38,095 nt of DNA from Sporosarcina koreensis. Lineage in GTDB: Bacteria; Bacillota; Bacilli; Bacillales_A; Planococcaceae. Made by a program: the position numbers and the translations under genes. Positions within the stretch are counted from its first letter, which is position 1. The number at the start of each line of letters is the position of its first letter. The DNA is taken from the NCBI RefSeq assembly GCF_001531445.1, contig NZ_LQYA01000019.1, positions 1 to 38,095 of the forward strand, given 5' to 3'. Positions 1-7,362 of the stretch are shown here, one piece after another. The notes under the pieces were generated by a model. It had not been told where the DNA came from. It saw only the letters and a list, made by a program, of their open reading frames with translations, and did not search any database.

Positions 1-42
1 ATAACGTAAAATAAATTACTATTCAAAGTGAGGGGTGAAAAT

Positions 43-1092
43 ATGGAAAAAGATAATCTTCGGTTGAATGTTTCGTTATTGAGGAGAAGAGTGCCGAATT
101 TGACGAGCGCAGCCAAATCGGTCGGTCTTCGGCCGGCGACAGTTTCAAATTTATGTACAGGAAAAATTTCGGTTGGGAAATCAGAAGTGAGGACACTTGT
201 AGCACTTGCAGATTTGGCGGGGTGTAGTTTGGATGAACTGATAATCCGGGGGGAGAAGATTGAGATGATCGAAACGAAGATTAAGGTATTGGATTTATTC
301 GCACCATTGGCAAAAGGCGGGACAGTCGGTTTGGTCGCTCGGAAACAAATGGGCCAACTAGTCGTCATGAGTGAATTATTTTATCGCTTGAAGAATGAGG
401 GCTATATAACATTCCTGTTAATGCCCGAAGGAAATCACCCTGAGCTGGAAGATATATTGGAAAATGTCGATATTATAACGAAAACCATTGACGAAACGTA
501 TGAGAAAATGGCAACACTTGGCCTTGAGAAGGACATTGCATTTGCGGCAGATAAAAGTCATGTAGTGACTGGTGGCATTTACGAGCTGCAAGAACGCTTA
601 CAGCAAATCGGAATGGACTCCGTCACGACGTTCTTATTGGATTTGACGGGAGAGGCAGTGGATGAGGAGCTTCCATACGGCCCGCTTGAGACGCTTTGGC
701 AGTTCGACGCCGATTTGTCGGCAAGACACCGATATCCTGCGGTCAATCCTATTGCCTCCACTTCATCGGTATTGGAAGGCTCGCATATGGATCAAAATCA
801 TTTCTTCATTCAGCAAAGAGCGCAAAAGCTATTACGCCGTTACCGGGAATTGCGTTCACTTGTTACTGTAGGCGGAGAAGAGAAATTGCCGCCATCCGAA
901 GCACAAACCTATAAACGCGGTGAACGTTTGGAAGCATATTTGACCCAGCCATTCTATGTTGCTGAAGAGTTCACCGGGCAAAAGGGCCAATCAGTAAGTC
1001 TCCAGGATACATTGAAAGATGTGCAGGCCATATTGGACGGCTCGTTTGACTCCCACGACATTAAAAGTTTAAGTTATGTCGGAAAGTTATAA
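43..1092 (+). CDS. HTH domain fused to degenerate F1 ATP synthase beta-like domain
   Basis: The 349-residue protein starts with a helix-turn-helix (about residues 18-41, TSAAKSVGLRPATVSNL). From about residue 80 to the end it resembles the nucleotide-binding and C-terminal parts of F1-ATPase subunit beta. Seen: KVLDLFAPLAKGGTVGL where beta has its pre-P-loop strand, FDADLSARHRYPAVNPIAST (beta: DADIVLSR..GIYPAVDPLDST), and a tail with LTQPFYVAEEFTG and VSLQDTL..ILDGSFD. The Walker A site is destroyed: GGAGVGKT of beta corresponds to ARKQMGQL at 99-106, so the Lys and Thr are gone. The Walker B region is shortened, the DELSEED motif is eroded, and the beta N-terminal barrel is absent, replaced by the HTH. 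Start: ATG 43 follows GAGGGGTG; GTG 28 is a longer alternative without spacing for an RBS. Inferred role: DNA-binding regulator derived from a dead ATPase, not an ATP synthase subunit, since no atp genes are nearby. The homology is read by eye but over several blocks. Confidence 0.75.
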   Translation: MEKDNLRLNVSLLRRRVPNLTSAAKSVGLRPATVSNLCTGKISVGKSEVRTLVALADLAGCSLDELIIRGEKIEMIETKIKVLDLFAPLAKGGTVGLVARKQMGQLVVMSELFYRLKNEGYITFLLMPEGNHPELEDILENVDIITKTIDETYEKMATLGLEKDIAFAADKSHVVTGGIYELQERLQQIGMDSVTTFLLDLTGEAVDEELPYGPLETLWQFDADLSARHRYPAVNPIASTSSVLEGSHMDQNHFFIQQRAQKLLRRYRELRSLVTVGGEEKLPPSEAQTYKRGERLEAYLTQPFYVAEEFTGQKGQSVSLQDTLKDVQAILDGSFDSHDIKSLSYVGKL

Positions 1093-1144
1093 CAGGGGTT
1101 TGTAAGATTGGTAACGTTCAGATAAAATGATAGGTAATGCTTAC

Positions 1145-1172
1145 AAGGAGTGACAGTGTCGCTCCTTTTTTT
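1145..1172 (+). terminator. Intrinsic terminator
   Basis: A 9-bp stem (AAGGAGTGA / TCGCTCCTT, one G-T pair) is followed by seven T. It closes the transcript of the HTH/beta-like gene. Confidence 0.8.
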
Positions 1173-1199
1173 GCGTGAAGTGAATGAGGGGGAATTCAG

Positions 1200-1772
1200 A
1201 TGATGCGTTCATGCCAAAAAGTGATGGACTGGATGGAAGTCTATGATCGACCATGGGGAATTGCAGGCGGTTGGGCGATTGATCTTTTCATTGGGAATCA
1301 AACACGGGAGCATTCGGACATCGAAGTCGCCATCTTTCGGGAGGACCAATATAGGATGAGAAATATATTAGCTAACTGGTCCTTTCAAAAAGCGGTGAAG
1401 GGGGAACTGGTTGAATGGGAATCGGAGATGTTGGAACTGCCGATCCACGAATTGCATGGCAGCGACCAAACGGGAGAGCGTTTGGAAGTGTTGTTAAATG
1501 AAGTGGAAAATGAGCAGTGGGTTTTTAGACGGGACCCGACAATCACTTTTCCAAGCTCGACATTATTTTTGATTTCCGAGGATGGCATTCCTTATTTGCA
1601 TCCGGTGGTTGTCCTTTTATACAAAGCGAAAAATCCGAGGGAAAAGGACCATGCCGACTTTCTCGCTGTAAAGGACTTGCTAAGCACTGAAGATCGGCGG
1701 TGGCTTTGTAATGCCCTCAAAATTCATGTGCCTGGACATCCTTGGATTTCCGAGTTAGGAGTGATGAGATGA
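1200..1772 (+). CDS. Aminoglycoside-2''-adenylyltransferase-like nucleotidyltransferase
   Basis: The 190-residue protein has the nucleotidyltransferase signature GGWAIDLFIG (23-32) followed by REHSDIEVAIFRED (36-49), where D40 and E42 take the place of the metal-binding acidic pair. This matches the ANT(2'')/LinB-like family (Aminoglyc_resit). A C-terminal KAKNPREKDHADF segment is also typical of the family. Family members transfer AMP to aminoglycoside or lincosamide hydroxyls, but many chromosomal homologues have no shown resistance role, so the substrate is unknown. GAGGGGGA lies upstream of ATG 1200; ATG 1203 is equally possible. The stop overlaps the start of the next kinase gene by 4 bp (ATGA), so the two are probably translationally coupled. 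Confidence 0.75.
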   Translation: MMRSCQKVMDWMEVYDRPWGIAGGWAIDLFIGNQTREHSDIEVAIFREDQYRMRNILANWSFQKAVKGELVEWESEMLELPIHELHGSDQTGERLEVLLNEVENEQWVFRRDPTITFPSSTLFLISEDGIPYLHPVVVLLYKAKNPREKDHADFLAVKDLLSTEDRRWLCNALKIHVPGHPWISELGVMR

Positions 1773-2290
1773 ACCGAGTCATGGTAATTGGCGTTTCAGC
1801 AGGAGTCGGAAAGTCGACGTTTGCACGCACGTTAGGGAAGTTGGTAGGAATCGAGGTCACTCATCTCGATCGATTGTATTGGAAATCTGGCTGGGTAGAA
1901 GCACCAGCCGAGGAGTTTTCAGCTTCACAACGAGAAATTGTCGAACAGGAACGATGGATAATCGAAGGCAATTACACATCGACGATTGACATCCGTGAAC
2001 CGCATGCCGACACAGTCATTTACTTGGAATTGCCGTTGCGTGTCTGTCTTTACCGGGTCGTCAAGCGGCGAATTCAATATCATGGAAAAACCCGGGAAGA
2101 TTTGACGGAAGGCTGCCCTGAAAAAATTGATTGGGCATTTATAAAATTCATTGTCACAACGTACCGTCGCCGGAAGAAGAAAATGCTTAAACGGATGCGG
2201 CGGTATGCAATTGAAGGGAAGACTGTACATCATTTGAGATCTTCCGAACAAATTGAAGGGTTTTTAGCAACCTTTTCCAACGGCACATGA
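1769..2290 (+). CDS. FlaR-like P-loop nucleotide kinase (topology-modulation family)
   Basis: The 173-residue protein opens with a P-loop, GVSAGVGKST (residues 8-17). It continues with THLDRLYWKSGW and IIEGNYTSTIDIREPHADTVIYLELP, the order seen in the FlaR/adenylate-kinase-like family often annotated as DNA topology modulation protein. A basic stretch (YRRRKKKMLKRMRRY) near 133-147 is probably a lid or nucleic-acid-facing helix. ATG 1769 was chosen over an upstream ATG at 1742 because it overlaps the preceding stop in an ATGA arrangement and has AGGAG seven bases before it. The true substrate is not known; the name topology modulation is historical. Confidence 0.8.
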   Translation: MNRVMVIGVSAGVGKSTFARTLGKLVGIEVTHLDRLYWKSGWVEAPAEEFSASQREIVEQERWIIEGNYTSTIDIREPHADTVIYLELPLRVCLYRVVKRRIQYHGKTREDLTEGCPEKIDWAFIKFIVTTYRRRKKKMLKRMRRYAIEGKTVHHLRSSEQIEGFLATFSNGT

Positions 2291-2306
2291 GAAACAAAGC
2301 GGCTGC

Positions 2307-2474
2307 GCGTCCGAAGTAGGCAGTTGCGCGTCCAAAGTAGACGTCCATGCGTCCAAAGCAGATATTTGTACGTCCATAGAGAACCCTCCCGCGTTCAAAG
2401 TAAGCATCAAAACGTCCAAAGATGCTCTTTCCGCGTCCAATGAAAACTCTCCAGCGCCCAAAGCAGCTGGTCGC
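2307..2474. repeat. Array of eight degenerate 21-bp repeats (GCGTCCAAAG family)
   Basis: Units start at 2307, 2328, 2349, 2370, 2391, 2412, 2433 and 2454, an exact 21-bp period. The conserved part is GCGTCCAAAG at the start of each unit; the remaining 11 bases vary. There is no gene in the array: the 65-codon reverse reading frame through it (2264-2461) merely translates the period into heptads beginning LDA. The array lies between the FlaR-like gene and the L,D-transpeptidase. A second array of the same family closes the window at 37982-38095. Confidence 0.9.
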
Positions 2475-2523
2475 GGTCCCGTATTCTATAAGAATAATTC
2501 CTTTTCATGAAGGCGGGAGGCTA

Positions 2524-2856
2524 ATGCGTTGGATAGACATCTCCATCGGTAAACATGAATTGAAACTGTATGACGGAAAGAGATTGATAAAAAAATACCC
2601 GATCGCTGTAGGGAAAATGGTGACGGCTACCCCCGTTGGAACCTATAAAATCATCAATAAACAGCTGAATCCGGGCGGTCCATTCGGTGCATTCTGGATG
2701 GGGCTATCCAAACCCCATTATGGAATCCATGGGACAAATAATCCTTCATCCATCGGGAAGAACGTGTCGCACGGTTGCATCCGGATGCATAATAAAGATG
2801 TACTGGAGTTGTCCTCACTCGTTTCGATAGGGACGACGGTCAAAATTCATAGATGA
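2524..2856 (+). CDS. L,D-transpeptidase (YkuD domain)
   Basis: This 110-residue protein is little more than a YkuD catalytic domain. The signature [10 protein letters not shown]...[13 protein letters not shown] is intact, with His69, His83, Cys85 as nucleophile and Arg87. Such enzymes make or exchange 3-3 cross-links, or anchor proteins, in peptidoglycan. No signal peptide, LysM or membrane segment is visible, which is unusual for a wall enzyme; several short Bacillus homologues are similar and may act during sporulation. The ATG at 2524 follows GGCGGGAGG and begins at the domain edge. A longer frame from 2422 would run through the repeat array and is rejected. Confidence 0.85.
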   Translation: MRWIDISIGKHELKLYDGKRLIKKYPIAVGKMVTATPVGTYKIINKQLNPGGPFGAFWMGLSKPHYGIHGTNNPSSIGKNVSHGCIRMHNKDVLELSSLVSIGTTVKIHR

Positions 2857-2886
2857 AAAGCCGGTTGCATTTGCAGCCGGCTTTTT
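2856..2886 (+). terminator. Intrinsic terminator
   Basis: AAAGCCGG(T)TGCA pairs with TGCAGCCGGCTTT around a two-base loop and is followed by T5. It begins directly after the L,D-transpeptidase stop. Confidence 0.9.
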
Positions 2887-2922
2887 GCGCTCTATAAGTC
2901 GTTCTCCCCTTCGAAAGTCATC

Positions 2923-3240
2923 CTATTCTTCGACTGTGATCCATACCTTCGACCACTCTTCAATTTCTTTCATAATCGGCGTCAAAGACTTTCCTTTCTT
3001 CGTCAATGAATACTCGATGCGCACCGGGGTTTCGGGGTACACCTCACGAATGACGAACCCGCGCTGTTCCAAATCCTTCAACCGTTCTGTCAATGTTTTT
3101 CCGCTTACACCTAATTTATCGGTCATTGTACAAAAACGCTGCGGACCGGACATGAGCTGGTATAAAATCAATGCGGTCCATCGCTGGCTCAAAATGGAAA
3201 CAGCCTTTTCAAAGCGTGGACAAAGCTCGAATTCATTCAT
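2923..3240 (-). CDS. HxlR/DUF24-family redox regulator, CatR-like
   Basis: The 105-residue protein is a winged-helix HxlR (DUF24) regulator: MNEFELCPRFEKAV at the start, ILSQRWTALILYQL, then KTLTERLKDLEQRGFVIREVYPETPVRIEYSLT. Cys7 in the CPRFEKA context is the conserved N-terminal cysteine by which YodB and CatR of Bacillus subtilis sense quinones and diamide through disulfide or adduct formation. The start ATG at 3240 follows GAAAGGA. The gene is divergent from a CatE-like dioxygenase, the same arrangement of functions as CatR control of catDE. Inferred: repressor of the divergent gene. The assignment to CatR rather than YodB rests on this context. Confidence 0.85.
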   Translation of the reverse strand: MNEFELCPRFEKAVSILSQRWTALILYQLMSGPQRFCTMTDKLGVSGKTLTERLKDLEQRGFVIREVYPETPVRIEYSLTKKGKSLTPIMKEIEEWSKVWITVEE

Positions 3241-3276
3241 ATGCCAAAATCCTTTCAAAGTAAAAATCGTTTGTGT

Positions 3277-3327
3277 TTGACAATTCATATTGTAGCATAT
3301 AAAGTTAGTTACATAAGGTAAGTAACT
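3277..3327 (+). promoter_or_regulatory. Promoter and HxlR/CatR-type operator of the dioxygenase gene
   Basis: TTGACA at 3277-3282 is followed at 15-17 bp by TATAAA/TAAAGT (3298-3305). Just downstream AGTTAC (3307-3312) and GTAACT (3322-3327) form a dyad with a 9-bp spacer, inside a longer TTAGTTAC...GTAACTTA context. Its position on top of the transcription start suits repression by the divergent HxlR protein. Confidence 0.65.
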
Positions 3328-3345
3328 TACCAGGAGGAATAAAAC

Positions 3346-4194
3346 ATGACATTTCATCAACCACCACATATATATACAGGAGAAGTTGTTTTGAAAGTGA
3401 CGGACCTTGGCAAATTGACAAGCTTTTATACGGAAACGATCGGATTCCGTGTACTGGAAAAAGGCGATAACCGAGTTGTATTGACTGCAGATGGTCAAAA
3501 TCCATTGCTTGTCCTCGAACAACCGGAGCATATCCTTCCGAAAGAGCCGAGACGCACGGGCCTTTACCATTTTGCACTTTTATTACCGACGCGTGCGGAT
3601 CTTGGAAAAGCAATCAAACACTTTTCAAGGAACGAAGTACGCTTGGGTGCTTCCGATCACCTCGTTAGCGAAGCGCTATACTTGTCGGACCCTGATGGAA
3701 ACGGCATTGAAATTTACCGCGACCGGGAACCGGAAACCTGGACTTGGCAGGACGGTTTTGTTGGAATGAGCACAGATCCGATTGACGCACAAGGGGTTGT
3801 AATGGCAAGTGGAAACGAAGAATGGGATGGTCTGCCTGCAGGTACGATAATGGGGCACGTCCATTTGCATATCGCAAACCTCGCTGAGACACAAGCTTAC
3901 TATGAAGCGCTTGGATTTGAAGTGGTCACACCTTACCCACAAGCTTTGTTCATGTCGACAGGTAAATACCATCATCATATTGGATTGAATACATGGAACG
4001 GAGCAGGGGCGCCTCGTCCGTCAAAAGAAAGTGCCGGACTCGAAGCGTTCACGCTTGTCTATCCTGACCAATCGACGTTGAATGCAGCAATCGAGAGAAT
4101 CGAAGGGCTTAGTGCAGCTGTTACATCAACAGCAGAACATTTCGTGACGGAAGATCCGGCAGGAAATGGAATTATCTTGCGTATTCACCGATAA
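3346..4194 (+). CDS. catE: Catechol 2,3-dioxygenase-like two-module VOC protein (CatE-type)
   Basis: The 282-residue protein has two vicinal-oxygen-chelate modules (about 8-130 and 165-282). Motifs shared with B. subtilis CatE/YfiE include GLYHFALLLPTR, SDHLVSEALYLSDPDGNGIEIY, GHVHLHI and YHHHIGLNTW. Family members cleave catechol next to the hydroxyls using Fe(II). The second module has both His ligands (HVHLHI and YHHHIG), but its last strand reads GNGIILRI where a Glu ligand is usual, whereas the first module keeps that Glu (GNGIEIY). A site assembled across modules is therefore possible. GGAGGAAT precedes ATG 3346. Regulation by the divergent HxlR gene, responding to catechol or quinones, is likely. 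Confidence 0.8.
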   Translation: MTFHQPPHIYTGEVVLKVTDLGKLTSFYTETIGFRVLEKGDNRVVLTADGQNPLLVLEQPEHILPKEPRRTGLYHFALLLPTRADLGKAIKHFSRNEVRLGASDHLVSEALYLSDPDGNGIEIYRDREPETWTWQDGFVGMSTDPIDAQGVVMASGNEEWDGLPAGTIMGHVHLHIANLAETQAYYEALGFEVVTPYPQALFMSTGKYHHHIGLNTWNGAGAPRPSKESAGLEAFTLVYPDQSTLNAAIERIEGLSAAVTSTAEHFVTEDPAGNGIILRIHR

Positions 4195-4221
4195 CAGTTA
4201 AGGATTTCTATGAAATAGAAC

Positions 4222-4261
4222 AAAAAAATCGATTCCCACGTCGCGGGGAGTCGATTTTTTA
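4222..4261 (+). terminator. Intrinsic terminator
   Basis: AAAAAATCGATTCCC pairs with GGGGAGTCGATTTTTT around a short loop, with a T-tract on the + strand. The A-run on the other side would allow activity in both directions. Confidence 0.85.
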
Positions 4262-4325
4262 TTTGGTAAACTAGAAAAAAGTGGTGTACATAGAGAGAAA
4301 AATTTTTTGGGGTCGTTGTATAGGG

Positions 4326-4341
4326 TGTAAAAGCTTTTACA
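4326..4341. promoter_or_regulatory. Perfect 16-bp palindrome upstream of the ECF sigma gene
   Basis: TGTAAAAGCTTTTACA is a perfect palindrome 21-36 bp before the sigma factor start codon and just before its RBS (AAGGGGA). It is probably an operator or a 5' UTR stem. No binding protein can be named from the sequence. Confidence 0.55.
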
Positions 4342-4361
4342 ACATATAAGGGGAACTGTAA

Positions 4362-4928
4362 ATGAAGTCTACTAGTGAGAATTTTATTCGACGATTGCAG
4401 AAACAGAAAGAAGACGCATTGGAATTCATCATTGATACTTATTTGCCGTTAATCAAAGGCATCACGCACAAAGTGCTTTCTCCGCTTGGAAATGAAGGGC
4501 TTGTGGATGAATGTGTCAATGATATTTTCCTGTCCATTTGGGACAATGCGGACAAATTCCGCGGGGATCCGACGGATTTCAGGAAATGGATTTGCGCGAT
4601 TGCGAAATACAAATCAATTGATTACTACCGCAAGGCAACGAAACGGATGGAGGTTTCCTCCGAATATATGGACATGAATACCGAAATGTCGGTCGAAGAG
4701 GAATTGATTCAAGCGGAAGATAAAACTGAATTGATTACGCTAATCAACCAACTGGAACCGCTCGATCGGGACATTTTTTTAATGAAATTTTTCTTAGGGT
4801 ACAAGACGGCGGATATCTCCCGAAAAACCGGCTTAAGTATAACGGCAATTGACAATCGGGTGTTCAGAGGGAAAAAGAAATTGTTGAAAGAAGCATCGAA
4901 TTTGAATGCAGGAGGTTATGCATTATGA
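4362..4928 (+). CDS. ECF-type RNA polymerase sigma factor
   Basis: The 188-residue protein has a sigma-70 region 2 (about 18-95, with VDECVNDIFLSIWDNADKF and FRKWICAIAKYKSIDYYRK) and a region 4 HTH (about 125-180, LEPLDRDIFLMKFFLGYKTADISRKTGLSITAIDNRV). No other domain is present, so it belongs to the extracytoplasmic-function group. AAGGGGAAC precedes ATG 4362. The stop overlaps the start of the next gene by ATGA (4925-4928). That next gene is a DUF4179 membrane protein of the usual anti-sigma type. The signal sensed is unknown. Confidence 0.9.
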   Translation: MKSTSENFIRRLQKQKEDALEFIIDTYLPLIKGITHKVLSPLGNEGLVDECVNDIFLSIWDNADKFRGDPTDFRKWICAIAKYKSIDYYRKATKRMEVSSEYMDMNTEMSVEEELIQAEDKTELITLINQLEPLDRDIFLMKFFLGYKTADISRKTGLSITAIDNRVFRGKKKLLKEASNLNAGGYAL

Positions 4929-6034
4929 AGGAAAAAGATATTTATCAACTGTTAAATGAACTGGATATTGAAGAAAATAGGGCAGAAGAAATGGAAGTTA
5001 GCGAGTTTGATAAGGCGAAAGTGAAGAAGGAAGTAAAAATGTCGCTACGTAAAAAGAGGAAAAGACCTAGCTGGAAAATGAAGGTTGCAGCAGCAGTCGT
5101 TATCGGTGGTCTATCAGTATCTGCACTTGGCATTGCCTTTCCGGCCTATGCGGGGAATGTACCTGTTATCGGTGATATTTTCAGATTTCTGGACAATGGG
5201 AGAACAGGAATCTACGATAATTATCAGGAATATTCAAGTACGGTGAATATGGCGAAGGAAAGTAATGGCGTAAAAATCACAATCAATGATGCGATTTACG
5301 ATGGGAAGACCGTTTTATTGACTTATTCGATCGAAAGCGAGCAGGATTTGGGTGATCAACCGCGCATCGGCGGCTACTTGGATATTAAAGAAACGAGTGG
5401 CGGTTCGGGAAGCCAACACATTTCCAAAGTGGGAGAAAATCAATATGTGGGCTTAATTACGGGCAGCAGATTAGATGAGAAGGACGTGGATTCTGTGAAT
5501 GTGAAATGGAAGGTGGGCAGCATTTCAATTGATGGCACAGAAGAAAAGGTTAAAGGGAACTGGAACTTCTCCCTTTCTTTGCAAGCCTCGGATAATGAAG
5601 TTCAATTCGTTGATCAAGGGATAGAACAAAATGGTGTGAATGTAACCATTGATAAAATTACGGTTACACCGATGTCTTTCATCGTGTATTATGATCAATT
5701 GGTCTCCAAGGAAGTGCTTGATAAATGGCATGGCATTGATGTTGAGATAACTATAAAAGATGACTTGGGCAACTATTACGCCGGCGATGGAAATGGCGGC
5801 TTCGGTCAGGAAAATTACATGAGCTGGAGTAAGACATTTAAAAAGTTGGATCCCGACGCAACAAAGCTTATCATAACGCCTTCGGTTACATTGGTCGAAT
5901 ATACGTCTGAGAATCATGGAGGCGTCGAAATTACAGCAGATGGAGAAACGAAGACCATCGCCATCCCAACGAAGGAAGGAAAGGGTAGAGAAGAGTTTGA
6001 AATGGATGACATTGTAGTCGACTTGGTGAAATGA
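4925..6034 (+). CDS. DUF4179 membrane anti-sigma factor
   Basis: The 369-residue protein has an acidic/basic cytoplasmic head (1-50, ending in KKRKRPSWKMK). One transmembrane helix follows (about 51-72, VAAAVVIGGLSVSALGIAF). The rest is a long extracellular beta-rich region beginning with PAYAGNVPVIGDIFRFLDNG, the DUF4179 signature, with a DUF5643-like C-terminal half. Proteins of this kind are encoded directly after an ECF sigma factor, bind it with the N-terminal segment and release it on an extracellular signal. The 4-bp overlap with the sigma gene supports a coupled pair. No protease-site motif can be identified by eye. Confidence 0.85.
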   Translation: MKEKDIYQLLNELDIEENRAEEMEVSEFDKAKVKKEVKMSLRKKRKRPSWKMKVAAAVVIGGLSVSALGIAFPAYAGNVPVIGDIFRFLDNGRTGIYDNYQEYSSTVNMAKESNGVKITINDAIYDGKTVLLTYSIESEQDLGDQPRIGGYLDIKETSGGSGSQHISKVGENQYVGLITGSRLDEKDVDSVNVKWKVGSISIDGTEEKVKGNWNFSLSLQASDNEVQFVDQGIEQNGVNVTIDKITVTPMSFIVYYDQLVSKEVLDKWHGIDVEITIKDDLGNYYAGDGNGGFGQENYMSWSKTFKKLDPDATKLIITPSVTLVEYTSENHGGVEITADGETKTIAIPTKEGKGREEFEMDDIVVDLVK

Positions 6035-6056
6035 AGTTTGGGAATAGACCGTACGG

Positions 6057-6099
6057 AAAAATGGACCTCGGCGCTTCACGAAGCCTAGGTCCGTTTTTC
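6057..6099. terminator. Intrinsic terminator between convergent genes
   Basis: GGACCTcGGC pairs with GCCtAGGTCC around a 10-base loop and is flanked by AAAAA on the left and T5 on the right. It can serve both the anti-sigma gene and the convergent AraC gene, which ends at 6099. Confidence 0.8.
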
Positions 6100-6974
6100 T
6101 ATTCTTCAAATGACAAGTTCACTGGTTCATCCAGCAGCTCGGGCATGACTTCTAAATTTGTAGTAGAGCTAGTTTCCGGAGCTTCTTCGAATTGAAATTG
6201 ATTTACCCATATTTTCCCTTTTCCTTGCAAGAGCACTCCGAATGAGATGGTTTTGCTTTCGGGTGGAACGTCTAGGACAAGAGAATAGTAATTCCAATCG
6301 AGAGTCCCCAGGAGAGGGCGATTGCTCATATTATCGAATTGCAGCACGTCCCCTAATTGATTGTCGATGCGCATCCACGCACCTGCAAATTGTTCTACAT
6401 CTTCACATTTGAGAAAACAGGATAACTTGATCCGTTTGCCAATGAAGTTATTTGCTTTAAACTGTTGCATCATTGTTGCAAATTCTTCTGGTTCCGTCAC
6501 AAATTCTGACCGGATGTATCCAGAAGCTTTTCCGGTATGAACGACTTGCCGGTCAATCCCCATCCTGAAATGATTCGGATGACTTCCGCTTAAAAACCAG
6601 CCTTTCATTTCCTGCATAAATAATTCCTCCTCTTGTTTGAATATAACGCTTCTCATAATCCTTCGGTATTCACCTGGCGCTAAATGGTATGTTTTCTTAA
6701 AGGCTCGGCTGAACGCTTCTTGGGAGCTGAATAAAGCATTAAGGGCAATATCAAGGATCCGTTCATCCGAATGGATTAATAAAACTGCTGAGGCCGCCAG
6801 TCGGCGTGTACGAATGTATTGATCCACACTCATATGCAAAACAGATTGAAACATCCGATGGAAATGAAATTTTGAATAGCCGGAAAAAGTAGATACGTCC
6901 GCCAGTTGGATGTCCTTATGTAGATTTTTTTCAATCCATTCAACAGTTCTTTGGATGATCTGTTCGTCTTCCAT
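6099..6974 (-). CDS. AraC-family transcriptional regulator with C-terminal beta-sandwich
   Basis: The 291-residue protein carries the AraC/XylS double HTH at the N-terminus (about 8-107: IQLADVSTFSGYSKFHFHRMFQSVLHMSVDQYIRTRRL ... SQEAFSRAFKKTYHLAPGEYRR). About 150 residues follow (130-275, GWFLSGSHPNHFRMGIDR ... GVLLQGKGKIWVNQFQFEE) that look like a galactose-binding-type beta-sandwich. The HTH-first order is the reverse of classical AraC and fits Bacillales regulators related to SoxS/Rob-like proteins with a C-terminal sensor. The ATG at 6974 follows GGGGGGAAGA. The effector is unknown; no target gene adjoins except the divergent small membrane protein. Confidence 0.85.
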   Translation of the reverse strand: MEDEQIIQRTVEWIEKNLHKDIQLADVSTFSGYSKFHFHRMFQSVLHMSVDQYIRTRRLAASAVLLIHSDERILDIALNALFSSQEAFSRAFKKTYHLAPGEYRRIMRSVIFKQEEELFMQEMKGWFLSGSHPNHFRMGIDRQVVHTGKASGYIRSEFVTEPEEFATMMQQFKANNFIGKRIKLSCFLKCEDVEQFAGAWMRIDNQLGDVLQFDNMSNRPLLGTLDWNYYSLVLDVPPESKTISFGVLLQGKGKIWVNQFQFEEAPETSSTTNLEVMPELLDEPVNLSFEE

Positions 6975-7128
6975 GAATCTTCCCCCCCTTTAGCTCAAGT
7001 ATAGCGTAGGAAAGTATGCTGATTTTGATAATAATTGCGATTCGTTAATTTCCCCACCGCAAGTTTAATCAAAATAAGCATCATGAACGTTGGTATCGTG
7101 AAGGAAAGATAAATAAGGAGGAATACTT

Positions 7129-7317
7129 ATGAGAAACGTCAACATCGTGATAGGCAGTGTTTTAATGGCTGCAATAGTTGTAGGGGCGCATAGTCTTGTC
7201 CAGTATATTTTCACAAAAGAAATGCCAAACTTTTTGGAGACGAGAAAAATCATTTTATTTGTAATCGTATTTATTAGCTGCATAGGATTATCAAAGAGGG
7301 AGGCAAGTAATGAGTAG
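7129..7317 (+). CDS. Small two-helix membrane protein of unknown function
   Basis: The 62-residue protein has two hydrophobic segments (about 4-27 and 39-55) joined by a short charged loop (FTKEMPNFLETRK) and a polar tail. No family was recognised. It is supported as a gene by a near-perfect AAGGAGGAA eight bases before ATG 7129. It stands alone, divergent from the AraC gene and before the AI-2E family gene. Confidence 0.6.
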   Translation: MRNVNIVIGSVLMAAIVVGAHSLVQYIFTKEMPNFLETRKIILFVIVFISCIGLSKREASNE

Positions 7318-7362
7318 TATATTTACTCATAACAAAATGATCATAGATAAATGAAACTTCTT

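Noticed and set aside
43..1092. Genuine ATP synthase beta subunit (atpD)
   Set aside because: Walker A residues and the N-terminal barrel are missing, an HTH is present, and no other atp genes adjoin.
1200..1772. Acquired antibiotic-resistance gene
   Set aside because: No mobile element nearby, composition like its neighbours, and chromosomal homologues of this family often have no resistance role.
2264..2461. Reverse-strand frame of 65 codons with heptads beginning LDA
   Set aside because: It is the 21-bp repeat array read in frame; no RBS, and the heptads arise automatically from a period divisible by three.
2307..2474. CRISPR array
   Set aside because: Period is 21 bp with degenerate 10-bp conserved blocks; no 28-37 bp direct repeats with unique spacers and no cas genes.
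5525..6109. 194-codon frame on the minus strand
   Set aside because: It is antisense to the anti-sigma gene and terminator; no RBS or recognisable domain.
7026..7040. Fur box (TGATAATAATTGCGA) between the AraC gene and the small membrane protein
   Set aside because: The left half fits but the right half matches poorly, and neither neighbour is an iron gene.
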